Shown here piece by piece: positions 18,617 to 27,670 of a DNA stretch of 64,000 nucleotides. Below the pieces are notes generated by a model. The model was not told where the DNA came from, did not search any database, and worked only from the letters and a program-made list of their open reading frames with translations. The first letter of the stretch is position 1. Each line of letters starts with the position of its first letter. This DNA is from Palleronia salina (GTDB lineage Bacteria > Pseudomonadota > Alphaproteobacteria > Rhodobacterales > Rhodobacteraceae): contig NZ_FQZA01000013.1 in assembly GCF_900141995.1 (NCBI RefSeq), forward strand, positions 22,981 through 86,980. Reading direction: 5' to 3'. Both the position numbers and the translations under genes were made by a program.

Positions 18617-19492
18617 TCAGGCGGCGGATTGACCGTAGTATAGGCCAACCACGTGTTCGGCCTCGGCAAAGAACAGCCAGCGTTGCGCCAGCATCCCGAC
18701 GACATGGCTGATCACCGCGACCGCGGCGAGCCAATGGCTGAACGGCAGCAGAAGCAACAGGGCGGGCAGGGCGAAGGCGAGGACCAGGACCAGCGTCCGC
18801 AACGTCACCCGGTGCTTGCGCCCGACACGGAACACCATTTCGCGCGTCAGGTAGTTGCCCCCGGTATGGGGCGGCTCGAACAGGCGGACCCGGCCACGGC
18901 CGCCCAGCCCGGTCGCGGTGCCAATGGTCGTGCCCGACTTGGCCAGCGCCGCGTCGCCCCGCCTCCACGCCAGCATCTGCAGCGCGGCCATGACGATCAG
19001 CAGGACCACGGTCCAGCTGACGCGGCCCGACAGCAACGCCCCGGCCGTGATGGCATAGCCCAGGAACAGCAGCGGGGTCGTCGGCTGGTGCCAGCGCGGC
19101 ACGGTCTTCAGCTGCGCGTAGATCATCGCGGTCGATCCGACGGTGCCCAGGCACAGCACCGCGCCCAGCCAGCCCAGGGGTGCGAGCCTGAGGCCGGGCA
19201 TCGCCAGCAGCGCGTAAAGCCCCATGACCGCCAGGGCGGCCACGGCGACCCACGCCTCGCGGCTCAGCCACGATGTGCGCCACTGGGTGAACGCCTTCAG
19301 CGCGCGTTCCGGGTGGCCCAGGTGCAGGGTCGACGACAGCAGGCCCGCGCCGGTCAGCGCGAAGGCCAGGGCGAAGAAGATCAGCCCGGTCAGCCCTTCC
19401 GTCGGCGCAAGTCCGAGGCCCAAGAAGGCCAGCAAGCCCAGGCCAAGCCCTGACAGGGTCGAGAAGAAGATCAGCGACGGCGCGGGATGCAT
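18617..19492 (-). CDS. soeC: Sulfite dehydrogenase membrane subunit, DmsC/NrfD-like
   Basis: The 291-residue protein has about eight membrane helices of the DmsC type, starting HPAPSLIFFSTLSGLGLGLLAFL. It would anchor the SoeAB dimer on the cytoplasmic face of the membrane and pass electrons to quinone. The conserved LHLGHPERALKAFTQWRTSWLSREAW segment is typical of DmsC proteins. The ATG at 19492 overlaps the region of the soeB stop by a few bases. The specific name rests on the neighbouring Xsc, which produces sulfite, rather than on this subunit alone. Confidence 0.8.
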   Translation of the reverse strand: MHPAPSLIFFSTLSGLGLGLLAFLGLGLAPTEGLTGLIFFALAFALTGAGLLSSTLHLGHPERALKAFTQWRTSWLSREAWVAVAALAVMGLYALLAMPGLRLAPLGWLGAVLCLGTVGSTAMIYAQLKTVPRWHQPTTPLLFLGYAITAGALLSGRVSWTVVLLIVMAALQMLAWRRGDAALAKSGTTIGTATGLGGRGRVRLFEPPHTGGNYLTREMVFRVGRKHRVTLRTLVLVLAFALPALLLLLPFSHWLAAVAVISHVVGMLAQRWLFFAEAEHVVGLYYGQSAA

Positions 19493-19493
19493 G

Positions 19494-20231
19494 TCAGAGC
19501 CGCTCCAAGGCGCGGTCGAGCCAGCCGAGGAAACCTTTCGGCCCCTCGTCCACACGCTCGAGGAAGGGGGCCAGCACGTCGATCTCGTCCCGCGGGCGGG
19601 GGGTCAGGTACTTGTTCACCGGCTTCGTCTCCTGCTCGGGCATCAGGTCCATGCCGCCGCGCGCCGCGACCAGCTGGCTCACGTCGCTGTCGGGATCGGC
19701 GAGGTCGCCGAAATGGCGCGCCCCGGCGGGACAGGTGCGCACGCAGGCGGGCACGCGATCCTCTTCCGGAAGCGCCTCGTTGTAGATCCGGTCGACGCAG
19801 AGCGTGCATTTCTTCATCACGCCTTCGATCGGGTCCATCTCGCGCGCGCCGTAGGGGCAGGCCCAGGCGCAGAGGCCGCAACCGATGCAGTCGGTCTCGT
19901 TCACCAGGACGATGCCGTCCTCGACCCGTTTGTAGGACGCACCCGTAGGACAGACGGTAACGCAGGGCGCGTCGTCGCAATGCAGGCAGGACTTGGGGAA
20001 ATGCACGGTCTGGGCCGCGCCCTCGTCCGGCTGCACTTCGAAGCTGTGGATGCGGTTCAGGAACGCGCCCGACGGCGCCGCGCCGTAAGCGTCGTCATCG
20101 CCCAAGGGGGCGCCGTAGTTCTGGGTGTTCCAGCCCTTGCAGGCCGTGACGCAGGCATGGCAGCCGACACAGGTGTCGAGGTCGATCACCAGGCCCAGCT
20201 TGCGCTCGGTCGTCTCGGGCAGCGCGGTCAT
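19494..20231 (-). CDS. soeB: Sulfite dehydrogenase iron-sulfur subunit
   Basis: The 245-residue protein has four ferredoxin-type cysteine groups for four [4Fe-4S] clusters: CVGCHACVTAC (22-32), SCLHCDDAPCVTVC, DCIGCGLCAWACPYG, and KCTLC together with ACVRTC. It is the electron-transfer subunit between SoeA and SoeC, like DmsB. Its ATG overlaps the soeA stop. It has no signal peptide, which fits an enzyme facing the cytoplasm. Confidence 0.85.
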   Translation of the reverse strand: MTALPETTERKLGLVIDLDTCVGCHACVTACKGWNTQNYGAPLGDDDAYGAAPSGAFLNRIHSFEVQPDEGAAQTVHFPKSCLHCDDAPCVTVCPTGASYKRVEDGIVLVNETDCIGCGLCAWACPYGAREMDPIEGVMKKCTLCVDRIYNEALPEEDRVPACVRTCPAGARHFGDLADPDSDVSQLVAARGGMDLMPEQETKPVNKYLTPRPRDEIDVLAPFLERVDEGPKGFLGWLDRALERL

Positions 20232-23065
20232 GGCTTCACCTGCTGCGCCACGCGGTGCGGGCCGCGGCCCACCGGGCTGCCCTGACGGCCCGTGTCGGGA
20301 TAGGACTGCTTCGGCGCCGGCACCTTCTCGACCTTCACCCGCAGGTCGAACCAGGCCGCCTGGCCCGTCACCGGATCGCTGTTCGACCAGCGCAGACCGT
20401 CGCCCTTCGGCGGCAGCAACTCGTGAATCAGGTGGTTCAGCAGGAAGCCATTCTTCGCCTCGGGCGCGTCGTCGTCCAGCGCCCATGCCCCGCGCCGCTT
20501 GCCGATGGCGTTCCAGGTCCAGATCGTGTTGCGGTTCAGAGCCGCCTGGTGCGCCACGGGAACGGTGATCTCGCCATGCTGCGAGGTGACGCGCGCCCAG
20601 TCGCCTGCTTGGAAACCGTGTTTCTCCCACAATTCCGTGGGCAGATACATGGGATTATGCCCGTGGATTTGCCGCAGCCAGGCGTTCTGGCTGCCCCAGC
20701 TGTGATACATGGCGGCCGGGCGCTGGGTCAGGGCATGGATCGGGTATTCGACCGGGTCGGCGTGGCCGTCCTCCAGCGGCGGATACCAGATCGGCAACGG
20801 ATCGAGCGTGGTCTTGATGCGTGCCCGCAGGTGATCGGGGGGCTGGCGATGGCCATGCCCCTCGGCCGCCAGTTGGAACCGGCGCAACGGCTCGGACCAG
20901 AGCGAGAAGAGGTAGGGCGTCGCCTTGTCGAACAGCCCGATATCGACCGCCCATTCCTGGTAGGCCATGTTCCACGGTTTGAAATACTGCGCGTTTTCGG
21001 GGACGTGCTCCATCCAGAAGCCGCCATTGGCGATATAGGCGTCGATCTGCCCCGCGTTGGGCGTGCCGCGCCCGTGGGTCAGACCCTTTTCGCCCACGCG
21101 CCACCCGGCCAGCGGCCCCACCCCGGGCCGCCGTTCGTGGTTCACCATGTAATCGGCGTAGTCCTGGAATTTCGCGCTACCGTCGTCGTTCACGAACCCC
21201 GGCAGGCCCAGCCGGGCGCCCAGGTCCACGAGGACCGACTGGAAACCGCGCACGTCGCGGTCGGGCGCGACCACGGGCCAGCGGATCGCGTCGGCGACGG
21301 CGTCGGCCTCGCAGATCGGCCGGTCCAGCAGCGAGATGCAGTCGTGCCGTTCCAGGTAGGTGGTGTCCGGCAGCACCAGGTCGGCATAGGCCACCATCTC
21401 GGACGAATAGGCGTCCGAGTAGATGATGTTGGGGATGACGTAGTCGCCGTTCTCGTCGGTGTCGGTCAGCAACTCCATGACGCGCCCGGTGCTCATGGAC
21501 GAGTTCCACGCCATGTTCGCCATGTATAGAAACAGCGTGTCGATCGGGTAGGGGTCGCCCGCATGCGCGTTCGAGATGACCATGTGCATCATGCCATGCG
21601 CGCTCATGGGATTTTCCCAGGTAAACGCCTTGTCGATGCGCGCCGGGCTGCCGTCCTCCTTCAGGCACAGGTCGTCGGGCCCCTGCACGAAGCCCAGGTG
21701 CGGTCCGTCCAGCGGCTGACCCGGTGTCACTCCGCAGTGCGGTTTCGGGTGCGCGGTCGCGGGCTTGGGGTAGGGCGGTTTGAACCGGAAGCCGCCGGGC
21801 GCCTCGACGCTGCCCAGCAGGATCTGGAGAAGATGCAGCGCGCGGGCGGTCTGGAACCCGTTGGAATGGGCGCTGATGCCGCGCATGGCGTGAAAGCTCA
21901 CGGGCCGCGCGCGCATGCTCCGGTGGGTCTCGCCGCGGAAGTCCGTCCACGCGCGATCCAGTTCGAACGACTTGTCGAAGGCGGCATGGGCCAGTTCGGC
22001 GGCGATGGCCTCGATCCGCTCGGGCGCGATGCCGCAGGAGGGGCCCACCACCTCGGGCGCGTAGGCATGGTCGAGATAGCGCTCGGCGATGTGCTGGAAC
22101 ACGCTGCGGTGGGTCAGCCCCGCGCGGCGCAGCTTGCCGGCAAGGTCCGGGTGCACCCCCTTCGCGTCGAACGACGCTGGTTTGCCGGTGGCGCGATCCA
22201 TGACCAGCGCCCGCCCGTTGTCGTCCGTCAGCAAGAGCCCGTGCTCGGGCGATTTCGGATCCTCGTTCACCAGCACCGGCGCGTTGGTGAACCGCGCGAG
22301 GTAGTCGAGGTCGATCTTGCCCGCACGCAGCAGGCAGTGGATCAGCGACAGGATGAACAGCCCGTCGGTGCCCGGCGTGATGCCCACCCACTCGTCGGCC
22401 ACGGCATTGTAGCCCGTGCGCACCGGGTTCACGCCGATGACCTTCACGCCGCGGGCCTTCAGCCGGCCAAGGCCCATCTTGATCGGGTTGCTGTCGTGAT
22501 CCTCGGCCACGCCGAAGATCATGAACAGCTCGGTCCGCTCCCAGTCGGGCTGGCCGAATTCCCAGAACGCCCCGCCCATGGTGTAGATGCCGGCGGCCGC
22601 CATGTTGACGCTGCAAAAGCCACCATGTGCGGCGTAGTTGGGCGTGCCGTAGGCCTGCGCCCAGAAGCTGGTGAAGCTCTGCGACTGGTCGCGCCCGGTG
22701 AAGAAGGCCAGCTTCTCCGGTGCCGTCTTGCGTAGTGGCCCGAGCCGGTCGGTCACCATCTGCAGCGCCTCGTCCCAGCCGATTTCCTCGAACTGGCCCG
22801 AACCGCGCGGGCCCGTGCGCTTCAGCGGCGCGCGGAGCCGGGCGGGCGACAGGTGCTGCATGATCCCCGCGCTGCCCTTGGCGCACAGCACGCCGCGGTT
22901 CACCGGGTGGTCGCGGTTGCCCTCGATATAGGCGACCCGCTCGGTGCCCTCGGCGTCCTTTTTCAGGTGGACGTCGATGCCGCAGCGGCAGGCGCACATG
23001 TAGCAGGTGGTCTTGGCGACCCGGTCGCCGGGCTTCGGGTGCAGGTCGATCTTGGGCGTTGTCAT
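20228..23065 (-). CDS. soeA: Sulfite dehydrogenase molybdopterin subunit
   Basis: The 945-residue protein belongs to the DMSO reductase family. The N-terminus has CYMCACRCG and RGVLCAKGSAG, the ligands of a [4Fe-4S] cluster. The molybdopterin domains follow, with GGFCSVNMAA as a candidate region for the Mo-coordinating cysteine. There is no twin-arginine signal, so the enzyme stays in the cytoplasm. SoeABC oxidises the sulfite released by Xsc to sulfate and sends electrons to the quinone pool. The gene starts 9 bases after ackA on the same strand, so xsc-ackA-soeABC is one operon. Other members of the family (polysulfide or tetrathionate reductases) look similar, and the context decides the call. 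Confidence 0.85.
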   Translation of the reverse strand: MTTPKIDLHPKPGDRVAKTTCYMCACRCGIDVHLKKDAEGTERVAYIEGNRDHPVNRGVLCAKGSAGIMQHLSPARLRAPLKRTGPRGSGQFEEIGWDEALQMVTDRLGPLRKTAPEKLAFFTGRDQSQSFTSFWAQAYGTPNYAAHGGFCSVNMAAAGIYTMGGAFWEFGQPDWERTELFMIFGVAEDHDSNPIKMGLGRLKARGVKVIGVNPVRTGYNAVADEWVGITPGTDGLFILSLIHCLLRAGKIDLDYLARFTNAPVLVNEDPKSPEHGLLLTDDNGRALVMDRATGKPASFDAKGVHPDLAGKLRRAGLTHRSVFQHIAERYLDHAYAPEVVGPSCGIAPERIEAIAAELAHAAFDKSFELDRAWTDFRGETHRSMRARPVSFHAMRGISAHSNGFQTARALHLLQILLGSVEAPGGFRFKPPYPKPATAHPKPHCGVTPGQPLDGPHLGFVQGPDDLCLKEDGSPARIDKAFTWENPMSAHGMMHMVISNAHAGDPYPIDTLFLYMANMAWNSSMSTGRVMELLTDTDENGDYVIPNIIYSDAYSSEMVAYADLVLPDTTYLERHDCISLLDRPICEADAVADAIRWPVVAPDRDVRGFQSVLVDLGARLGLPGFVNDDGSAKFQDYADYMVNHERRPGVGPLAGWRVGEKGLTHGRGTPNAGQIDAYIANGGFWMEHVPENAQYFKPWNMAYQEWAVDIGLFDKATPYLFSLWSEPLRRFQLAAEGHGHRQPPDHLRARIKTTLDPLPIWYPPLEDGHADPVEYPIHALTQRPAAMYHSWGSQNAWLRQIHGHNPMYLPTELWEKHGFQAGDWARVTSQHGEITVPVAHQAALNRNTIWTWNAIGKRRGAWALDDDAPEAKNGFLLNHLIHELLPPKGDGLRWSNSDPVTGQAAWFDLRVKVEKVPAPKQSYPDTGRQGSPVGRGPHRVAQQVKP

Positions 23066-23074
23066 GGCGTCACC

Positions 23075-24127
23075 CTAGTGTGCCGCCCCGCCGGGCGTCA
23101 TCCCCAAAATCCCGGCCGCCTCGCGCGCGATCGTGCCTTCCTCGTCGGCGGGCACCACGTGGACGGGCACGTCTCCGGCAAAGGCCAGCCCGGCGACGAT
23201 ACCCTCGCGGATGGCGGCATCGTTCTCGCCGATGCCGCCGGTGAAGGCGATGGCGTCGATGCCGCCCATGGTGGCGACGAGCCCCCCGGCCTGCCGCACG
23301 GCCCAGTGCACGAAGTGTCGCCGGGCAAGACCGCCTGCGGGCAGGGACCGCATGTCGCTGGTGCCCCCCAGCGCGCGCAGGCCGCTGTCGTTGTTCAGCA
23401 GGCGGCGCGCGGCGTCGAGACCGATCTCGCCGGCGATCCGCAGGACGGCGTTGGCGTCGATCTCGCCCACGCGGCTGCCCATGGTCAGGCCCGAAACCGG
23501 CGAATAGCCCATGGAGGTCGCCACCGACCGCCCGTCGCGAATGGCGCAGATCGACGCGCCGTTGCCCAGGTGACAGGCCAGCAAGCGGCGCGGCAGCGGA
23601 TCGAGCGCGCCCACCAGCCCGGCATAGCTCAGGCCGTGGAAGCCATAGCGCCGCACGCCCGCCGCGTGCCACCGGTCGGGCAGGGCATAGCGCAGGGCGA
23701 CGTCCTCCTGTCCGGCGTGGAAGGCGGTGTCGAAACTGGCGACCTGCGGCACACCGGGGGCCATTTCCGCCAGCGCGTCGATGCAGGCCAGGGCGACCGG
23801 GTTGTGCAACGGCGCCAGTGTCCCCAGCGCGTCGATCCGGGCGCGCACCGTGGCGTCTATGCGCCGGGGGCCGTCCATCTCCGCCCCGCCATGCACGACC
23901 CGGTGCGCGGTGCCCGCCAGTGTGTCGGGCGCCAGGTCCAGAGCCTCCAGCACGGCGACCAGAGCGGTTCCGTGATCGGCCAACGCGGCCGCGCGCCGCC
24001 CGCCATTCACGATAACGGCCGAGCGCCCCCCGATCTCGACGACCTGCGCGTCGGCCACGCGGGCAAGGTCGCGCGCGAACACCGCGCATTTCAACGAGGA
24101 GGATCCAGCATTCACCACCAGAATCAT
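23075..24127 (-). CDS. ackA: Acetate kinase
   Basis: The 350-residue protein has the acetate kinase signatures ILVVNAGSSSLK at the N-terminus, AHRVVHGG, ACHLGNGASICAI and AFTGGIGEN. It interconverts acetyl phosphate and acetate with ADP/ATP. It is some 50 residues shorter than most acetate kinases. It lies between xsc and soeA, where many relatives carry phosphotransacetylase (pta) instead. Acetyl phosphate from Xsc would therefore yield ATP plus acetate, which must then be activated elsewhere. A palindromic repeat separates it from xsc. Confidence 0.88.
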   Translation of the reverse strand: MILVVNAGSSSLKCAVFARDLARVADAQVVEIGGRSAVIVNGGRRAAALADHGTALVAVLEALDLAPDTLAGTAHRVVHGGAEMDGPRRIDATVRARIDALGTLAPLHNPVALACIDALAEMAPGVPQVASFDTAFHAGQEDVALRYALPDRWHAAGVRRYGFHGLSYAGLVGALDPLPRRLLACHLGNGASICAIRDGRSVATSMGYSPVSGLTMGSRVGEIDANAVLRIAGEIGLDAARRLLNNDSGLRALGGTSDMRSLPAGGLARRHFVHWAVRQAGGLVATMGGIDAIAFTGGIGENDAAIREGIVAGLAFAGDVPVHVVPADEEGTIAREAAGILGMTPGGAAH

Positions 24128-24149
24128 GCGCCGCGCCCCTTCACATCAC

Positions 24150-24197
24150 TGGTCCGGAAATACCTCCGGGGGTCCGGGGGCAGCGCCCCCGGCCTCG
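24150..24197 (+). repeat. Palindromic element, short type (copy a)
   Basis: This copy lies between xsc and ackA. It carries AAATACCTCCGGGGG followed by the terminal hairpin CCGGGGGC-agc-GCCCCCGG. It lacks the CATCTTTCC head in recognisable form (a related CATCACTGG is present) and lacks the inner hairpin of the long type. It could also act as a weak terminator within the operon. Confidence 0.75.
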
Positions 24198-24201
24198 CCA
24201 T

Positions 24202-25965
24202 CTATTCCGCAGCCATGTCCGACGCGCTGACGCCCGCCACGCGCACCGGCTTCTTCATGGCATCGCGGCGGAACGGCTCGCCCAGTTCCTGGTTCAGGAT
24301 CACCTCGATCAGCGTGGTCTCGTTGTCTTCCATCTGCGCGCGCACGGCCTCGGCCAGCATCTCGGTCAGCTCGTCCATGCCGCGCGCCTGCACGCCCTTC
24401 AGGCCGCAGGCCTGGGCGATGCCGGCATAGCTCACCTTCAGGTCCAGCTCGGTGCCCACGAAATTGTCGTCGAACCACAGGGTCGAGTTCCGCTTCTCCG
24501 CGCCCCACTGGTAGTTGCGGAAGACGACCATGGTGATGGCGGGCCACTCGTCCCGGCCGATGGCGGTCAGCTCGGTCACCGCGATGCCGAAGGCGCCGTC
24601 GCCCGCGAACCCCACCACCGGCACGGAGGGTTGCCCGATCTTGGCGCCCACGATGGACGGCAGGCCGTATCCGCAGGGTCCGAACAGGCCGGGCGCCAGG
24701 TATTTCCGGCCCGCCTCGAAGGACGGGTAGGCGTTGCCGATGGCGCAGTTGTTGCCGATGTCGCTGCTGATGATGGCGTCCTTGGGCAGCGCCGACTGGA
24801 TCGCGCGCCATGCCATGCGCGGGCTCATCCGGTCGGGATGGGCCGCGCGGGCGCGCTCGTTCCAGCTGGTGCCGGGGTCGTCCTCCTCGTGGTCCATGGA
24901 CGACAGCTCCTGCGCCCAGCGGGACTTCGTCTCGGCGATCAGGTTCAGCCGCTCCTTGGCGGGCGCGTCCTTGTCGCCCAGCCGCTCCAGGAGCCCCTGC
25001 GCGACCTTCTTCGCGTCGCCCACGATCCCGACGGTGACGGGCTTGGTCAGACCGATCCGGTCGGGGTTGATGTCAACCTGGATCACCTTGGCGTCCTTGG
25101 GCCAGTAATCGATCCCGTATCCCGGCAGGGTCGAGAACGGGTTCAACCGCGTGCCGAGGCACAGAACCACGTCGGCCCGCGCGATCAGCTCCATCCCCGC
25201 CTTGGACCCGTTGTAGCCCAGCGGCCCCGCGTGCAGCGGGTGCGAGCCGGGAAAGGCATCGTTGTGCTGGTAGCCGCAGCAGACCGGCGCATCCAGACGC
25301 TCGGCCAGGTCGACCGTATCGCCGATCGCCCCGGCCAGAACCACGCCGGCGCCGTTCAGGATCACCGGGAAATCGGCGCTTTTCAACAGCGCGGCGGCCC
25401 GATCCAGGGATGCGGCCCCCGGCGTCGGCGCCTCGAACTCCACCGGATCCGGCAGGGCGATATCGACCACCTGGGTCCACATGTCCCGCGGCACGTTGAT
25501 CTGCGCGGGTGCGCTCATGCGGTGCGCCTTGGCGATGACCCGGGCCAGCACCTCGGCGATGCGCGAGGGGTCACGCACCTCTTCCTGGTAGGCGACCATG
25601 TCCTCGAACAGCTTCATCTGCTCGACTTCCTGGAAGCCGCCCTGTCCGATGGTCTTGTTGGCCGCCTGCGGCGTGACCAGCAGAAGCGGGGTGTGGTTCC
25701 AGTAGGCGGTCTTCACGGCGGTCACGAAATTGGTGATGCCGGGGCCGTTCTGGGCGATCATCATGGACATCTCGCCGGTGGCGCGGGTGTAGCCATCGGC
25801 CATCATGCCCGCGCTGCCTTCATGGGCGCAGTCCCAGAAGGTGATGCCGGCGGTGGGGAAAAGGTCCGAAATCGGCATCATGGCCGATCCGATGATCCCG
25901 AAGGCATGGCGGATTCCGTGGCGCTGCAACACCTTCACGAAGGCTTCTTCGGTGGTCATCTTCAT
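24202..25965 (-). CDS. xsc: Sulfoacetaldehyde acetyltransferase
   Basis: The 587-residue thiamine-diphosphate enzyme converts sulfoacetaldehyde plus phosphate to acetyl phosphate and sulfite. It has the acetolactate synthase-like layout: an N-terminal PYR domain (AFGIIGSAMMPISDLF, CAHEGSAGMMADGY with the cofactor-activating glutamate), a central domain, and a C-terminal PP domain with FAGDGAFG and the NYQWG magnesium motif. WFDDNFVGTELD and the tpa/tauABC context point to Xsc rather than acetolactate synthase. A strong ribosome site (GGAGGGAGA) precedes the ATG. A predicted TauR site lies 55-87 bases upstream, and the gene leads the operon xsc-ackA-soeABC. Confidence 0.95.
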   Translation of the reverse strand: MKMTTEEAFVKVLQRHGIRHAFGIIGSAMMPISDLFPTAGITFWDCAHEGSAGMMADGYTRATGEMSMMIAQNGPGITNFVTAVKTAYWNHTPLLLVTPQAANKTIGQGGFQEVEQMKLFEDMVAYQEEVRDPSRIAEVLARVIAKAHRMSAPAQINVPRDMWTQVVDIALPDPVEFEAPTPGAASLDRAAALLKSADFPVILNGAGVVLAGAIGDTVDLAERLDAPVCCGYQHNDAFPGSHPLHAGPLGYNGSKAGMELIARADVVLCLGTRLNPFSTLPGYGIDYWPKDAKVIQVDINPDRIGLTKPVTVGIVGDAKKVAQGLLERLGDKDAPAKERLNLIAETKSRWAQELSSMDHEEDDPGTSWNERARAAHPDRMSPRMAWRAIQSALPKDAIISSDIGNNCAIGNAYPSFEAGRKYLAPGLFGPCGYGLPSIVGAKIGQPSVPVVGFAGDGAFGIAVTELTAIGRDEWPAITMVVFRNYQWGAEKRNSTLWFDDNFVGTELDLKVSYAGIAQACGLKGVQARGMDELTEMLAEAVRAQMEDNETTLIEVILNQELGEPFRRDAMKKPVRVAGVSASDMAAE

Positions 25966-26019
25966 GGCGTGTCTCCCTCCGCTGGTCCCGGCCTTCTTGG
26001 GCGCGGCGGCGCCGCTTCT

Positions 26020-26052
26020 GTAGGGCCAGTTGGTTCGGCAGGATAGGGCCAG
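26020..26052 (-). promoter_or_regulatory. Predicted TauR operator of xsc
   Basis: On the minus strand, CTGGCCCTAT is followed after 13 bases by CTGGCCCTAC, so the repeat period is 23 bases. It lies 55-87 bases upstream of the xsc start, on the same strand as xsc. The same arrangement occurs before tpa and tauR, and the core resembles the CTGGACYTAA repeats that I recall for Rhodobacter capsulatus TauR. Confidence 0.7.
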
Positions 26053-26074
26053 ACGGCGATTCGATTTGCCGCCG

Positions 26075-26140
26075 GCGATGGGGGCTCTGCCCCCGTCGCT
26101 GCGCGACTCCCCCGGAGGTACTTGTGGAAAGATGAAGCGC
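26075..26140 (-). repeat. Palindromic element, long type (copy b)
   Basis: Read on the minus strand, this copy has the head CATCTTTCCACAAGTACC, then CTCCGGGGG. An inner hairpin GTCGC-gca-GCGAC and a terminal hairpin GGGGGC-aga-GCCCCC follow. It lies between the xsc promoter and the end of tauR, in the opposite orientation to copy c. Confidence 0.85.
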
Positions 26141-26148
26141 GTGGAGGA

Positions 26149-27612
26149 TCAGGGTCCATGCCGCCGCGCGTCGATGGCGGCGGCGATGCGCGCGACGCCT
26201 TCGGCGATGCGGTCCTCGGGGATCGAGGAATAGGCCAATCGGTAGGTCTCGCGCCCCTGCGCGGGTTCCGCGAAGAAGGGCGCGCCCGGTTCGATCAGCA
26301 CCGACCTGTCGCGCAGGTCGGCCGCCAGCGCCGCGGCGTCGAGGCCCGGCGCGCGCATCCAAAGCGACGACCCGCCGAAGCTGCCCCGCCCGGCGACATC
26401 CAGCCCGTGATGCGCCACGGCGGCATCCATCACCTCGCGCCGGCGACGGTAGGCGCGCCCCATCCGCTTGATGAGCGCGTCGTAATGCCCGAGCTCGAGG
26501 AAATAGGCCGCGGTCCGCTGGATCTGCCCGGGCGGGTGGCGCAGCGTGGTCGACCTGAGCGCGCGCGCGGCGTCGATGAAGGGCTTGCTGCCCACGAGAT
26601 AGCCCAGCCGCAGCCCCGGAAAAAGCGACTTGGAAAAGCTGCCCACGTGGATCACGCGCCCGTCCCGGTCGAGCGACTTGAGCGCGGGGGCCGGGGGGCC
26701 GAGGAACGACATCTCGAACTCGTAATCGTCCTCGACCACCAGCATGTCGTGGCGCGCGGCGTGATCGAGCAGGGCCCGCCGACGTGCCAGCGGCAGGGTG
26801 GCCGAGGTCGGGCAGTGGTGGCTGGGCGTGACGAAGGCCACGTCGGCCAACGGCAGGTCCTCGACCGGCAGGCCCTGCGCGTCCACCGGTACGGGGCGGA
26901 CCCGCGCGCCGGACTGGTGCAGGATCTCGCGCAGGGGCGGGTAGGCCGGGTCTTCGATCAGCGCGTGGCGGTCCGGCCCCAGCAGCACCTGCGCGGTCAA
27001 CCACAGGGCATTTTGCGCGCCCATGGTCACCAGGATCTCGTCCTCACCGGCCAGGATACCGCGCCGGGGCAGTGAATGGCGCGCGATGAAATCCACCAGC
27101 CTCGGGTCGTCCCGTTCGTAGTGATCCGCCGTCATCGCTTCGAAATCGCGCTGCCCCAGCGTCCGCAGCGCGCAGAGCCGCCAGTTGGCGTGATCGAACA
27201 GGGTCGGGTCGGTCTGGCCGTAGATGAAGGGAAAGCGGTAGCGGCGCCAGTCGGCCGGACGCTCCACCCGCGGGGCGGGCACCGGGATTGGCTGAAGGGC
27301 GTGCTGCCAGTCCACGCGGTCCTCGCGCGGGGCCGGGACGTGGCCCGAGGGCTGCGGCGCCGTGTCGGAGACGAAATACCCCGACCGCCCGCGCGCGATC
27401 AGGTAGTCGTCGGCCACCAGGTCGGTATAGGCCAGCGTCACCGTCATGCGGCTGACGCCCAGGTGACGGGCCAGCGCGCGAGAGGACGGCATCCGCTCGC
27501 CCGGGCGGAAGCGCCCCGACAGGATCCCCTGCGCGACCATTGCCTGGATCCGCGCCTGAAGCGTTCCCGCGGCATCGGGGTCGAGGAAGAAGGTTTCGGT
27601 GGCAAGGCCCAT
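26149..27612 (-). CDS. tauR: Taurine-responsive MocR/GntR-type regulator
   Basis: The 487-residue protein is a MocR-type regulator. An N-terminal winged helix (about 10-80, with MPSSRALARHLGVSRMTV) is fused to an aminotransferase-like domain. The PLP lysine is K328 in GSFSKSLFPG and the PLP-ring aspartate is in VVEDDYEFE. In relatives TauR activates tpa, xsc and the uptake genes in the presence of taurine and represses its own gene. The start at 27612 gives a typical MocR N-terminus. The open frame continues upstream but lacks similarity. A direct-repeat operator begins 3 bases upstream of the start codon, which fits autorepression. Confidence 0.9.
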   Translation of the reverse strand: MGLATETFFLDPDAAGTLQARIQAMVAQGILSGRFRPGERMPSSRALARHLGVSRMTVTLAYTDLVADDYLIARGRSGYFVSDTAPQPSGHVPAPREDRVDWQHALQPIPVPAPRVERPADWRRYRFPFIYGQTDPTLFDHANWRLCALRTLGQRDFEAMTADHYERDDPRLVDFIARHSLPRRGILAGEDEILVTMGAQNALWLTAQVLLGPDRHALIEDPAYPPLREILHQSGARVRPVPVDAQGLPVEDLPLADVAFVTPSHHCPTSATLPLARRRALLDHAARHDMLVVEDDYEFEMSFLGPPAPALKSLDRDGRVIHVGSFSKSLFPGLRLGYLVGSKPFIDAARALRSTTLRHPPGQIQRTAAYFLELGHYDALIKRMGRAYRRRREVMDAAVAHHGLDVAGRGSFGGSSLWMRAPGLDAAALAADLRDRSVLIEPGAPFFAEPAQGRETYRLAYSSIPEDRIAEGVARIAAAIDARRHGP

Positions 27613-27615
27613 GAT

Positions 27616-27648
27616 CTGGACATATCGCGCGCCGTCCACTGGACCAAT
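27616..27648 (+). promoter_or_regulatory. Predicted TauR operator at the tauR start (autoregulation)
   Basis: On the plus strand, CTGGACATAT is followed after 13 bases by CTGGACCAAT, with the same 23-base period as the xsc and tpa sites. It points away from tauR and sits directly against its start codon, so bound protein should block initiation. This orientation is opposite to that at the two structural genes. Confidence 0.65.
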
Positions 27649-27670
27649 AGCCGAGGCGCCCCGATCAGAT

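Noticed and set aside
20255..21529. Long open frame (424 codons) on the plus strand antisense to soeA
   Set aside because: It mirrors codon bias of the real gene on the other strand, lacks recognisable motifs and is rich in Arg, Gly, Val and His. The same applies to other long antisense frames at 190-1848, 1397-3010, 11049-12362, 53423-56611 and 61242-63647.
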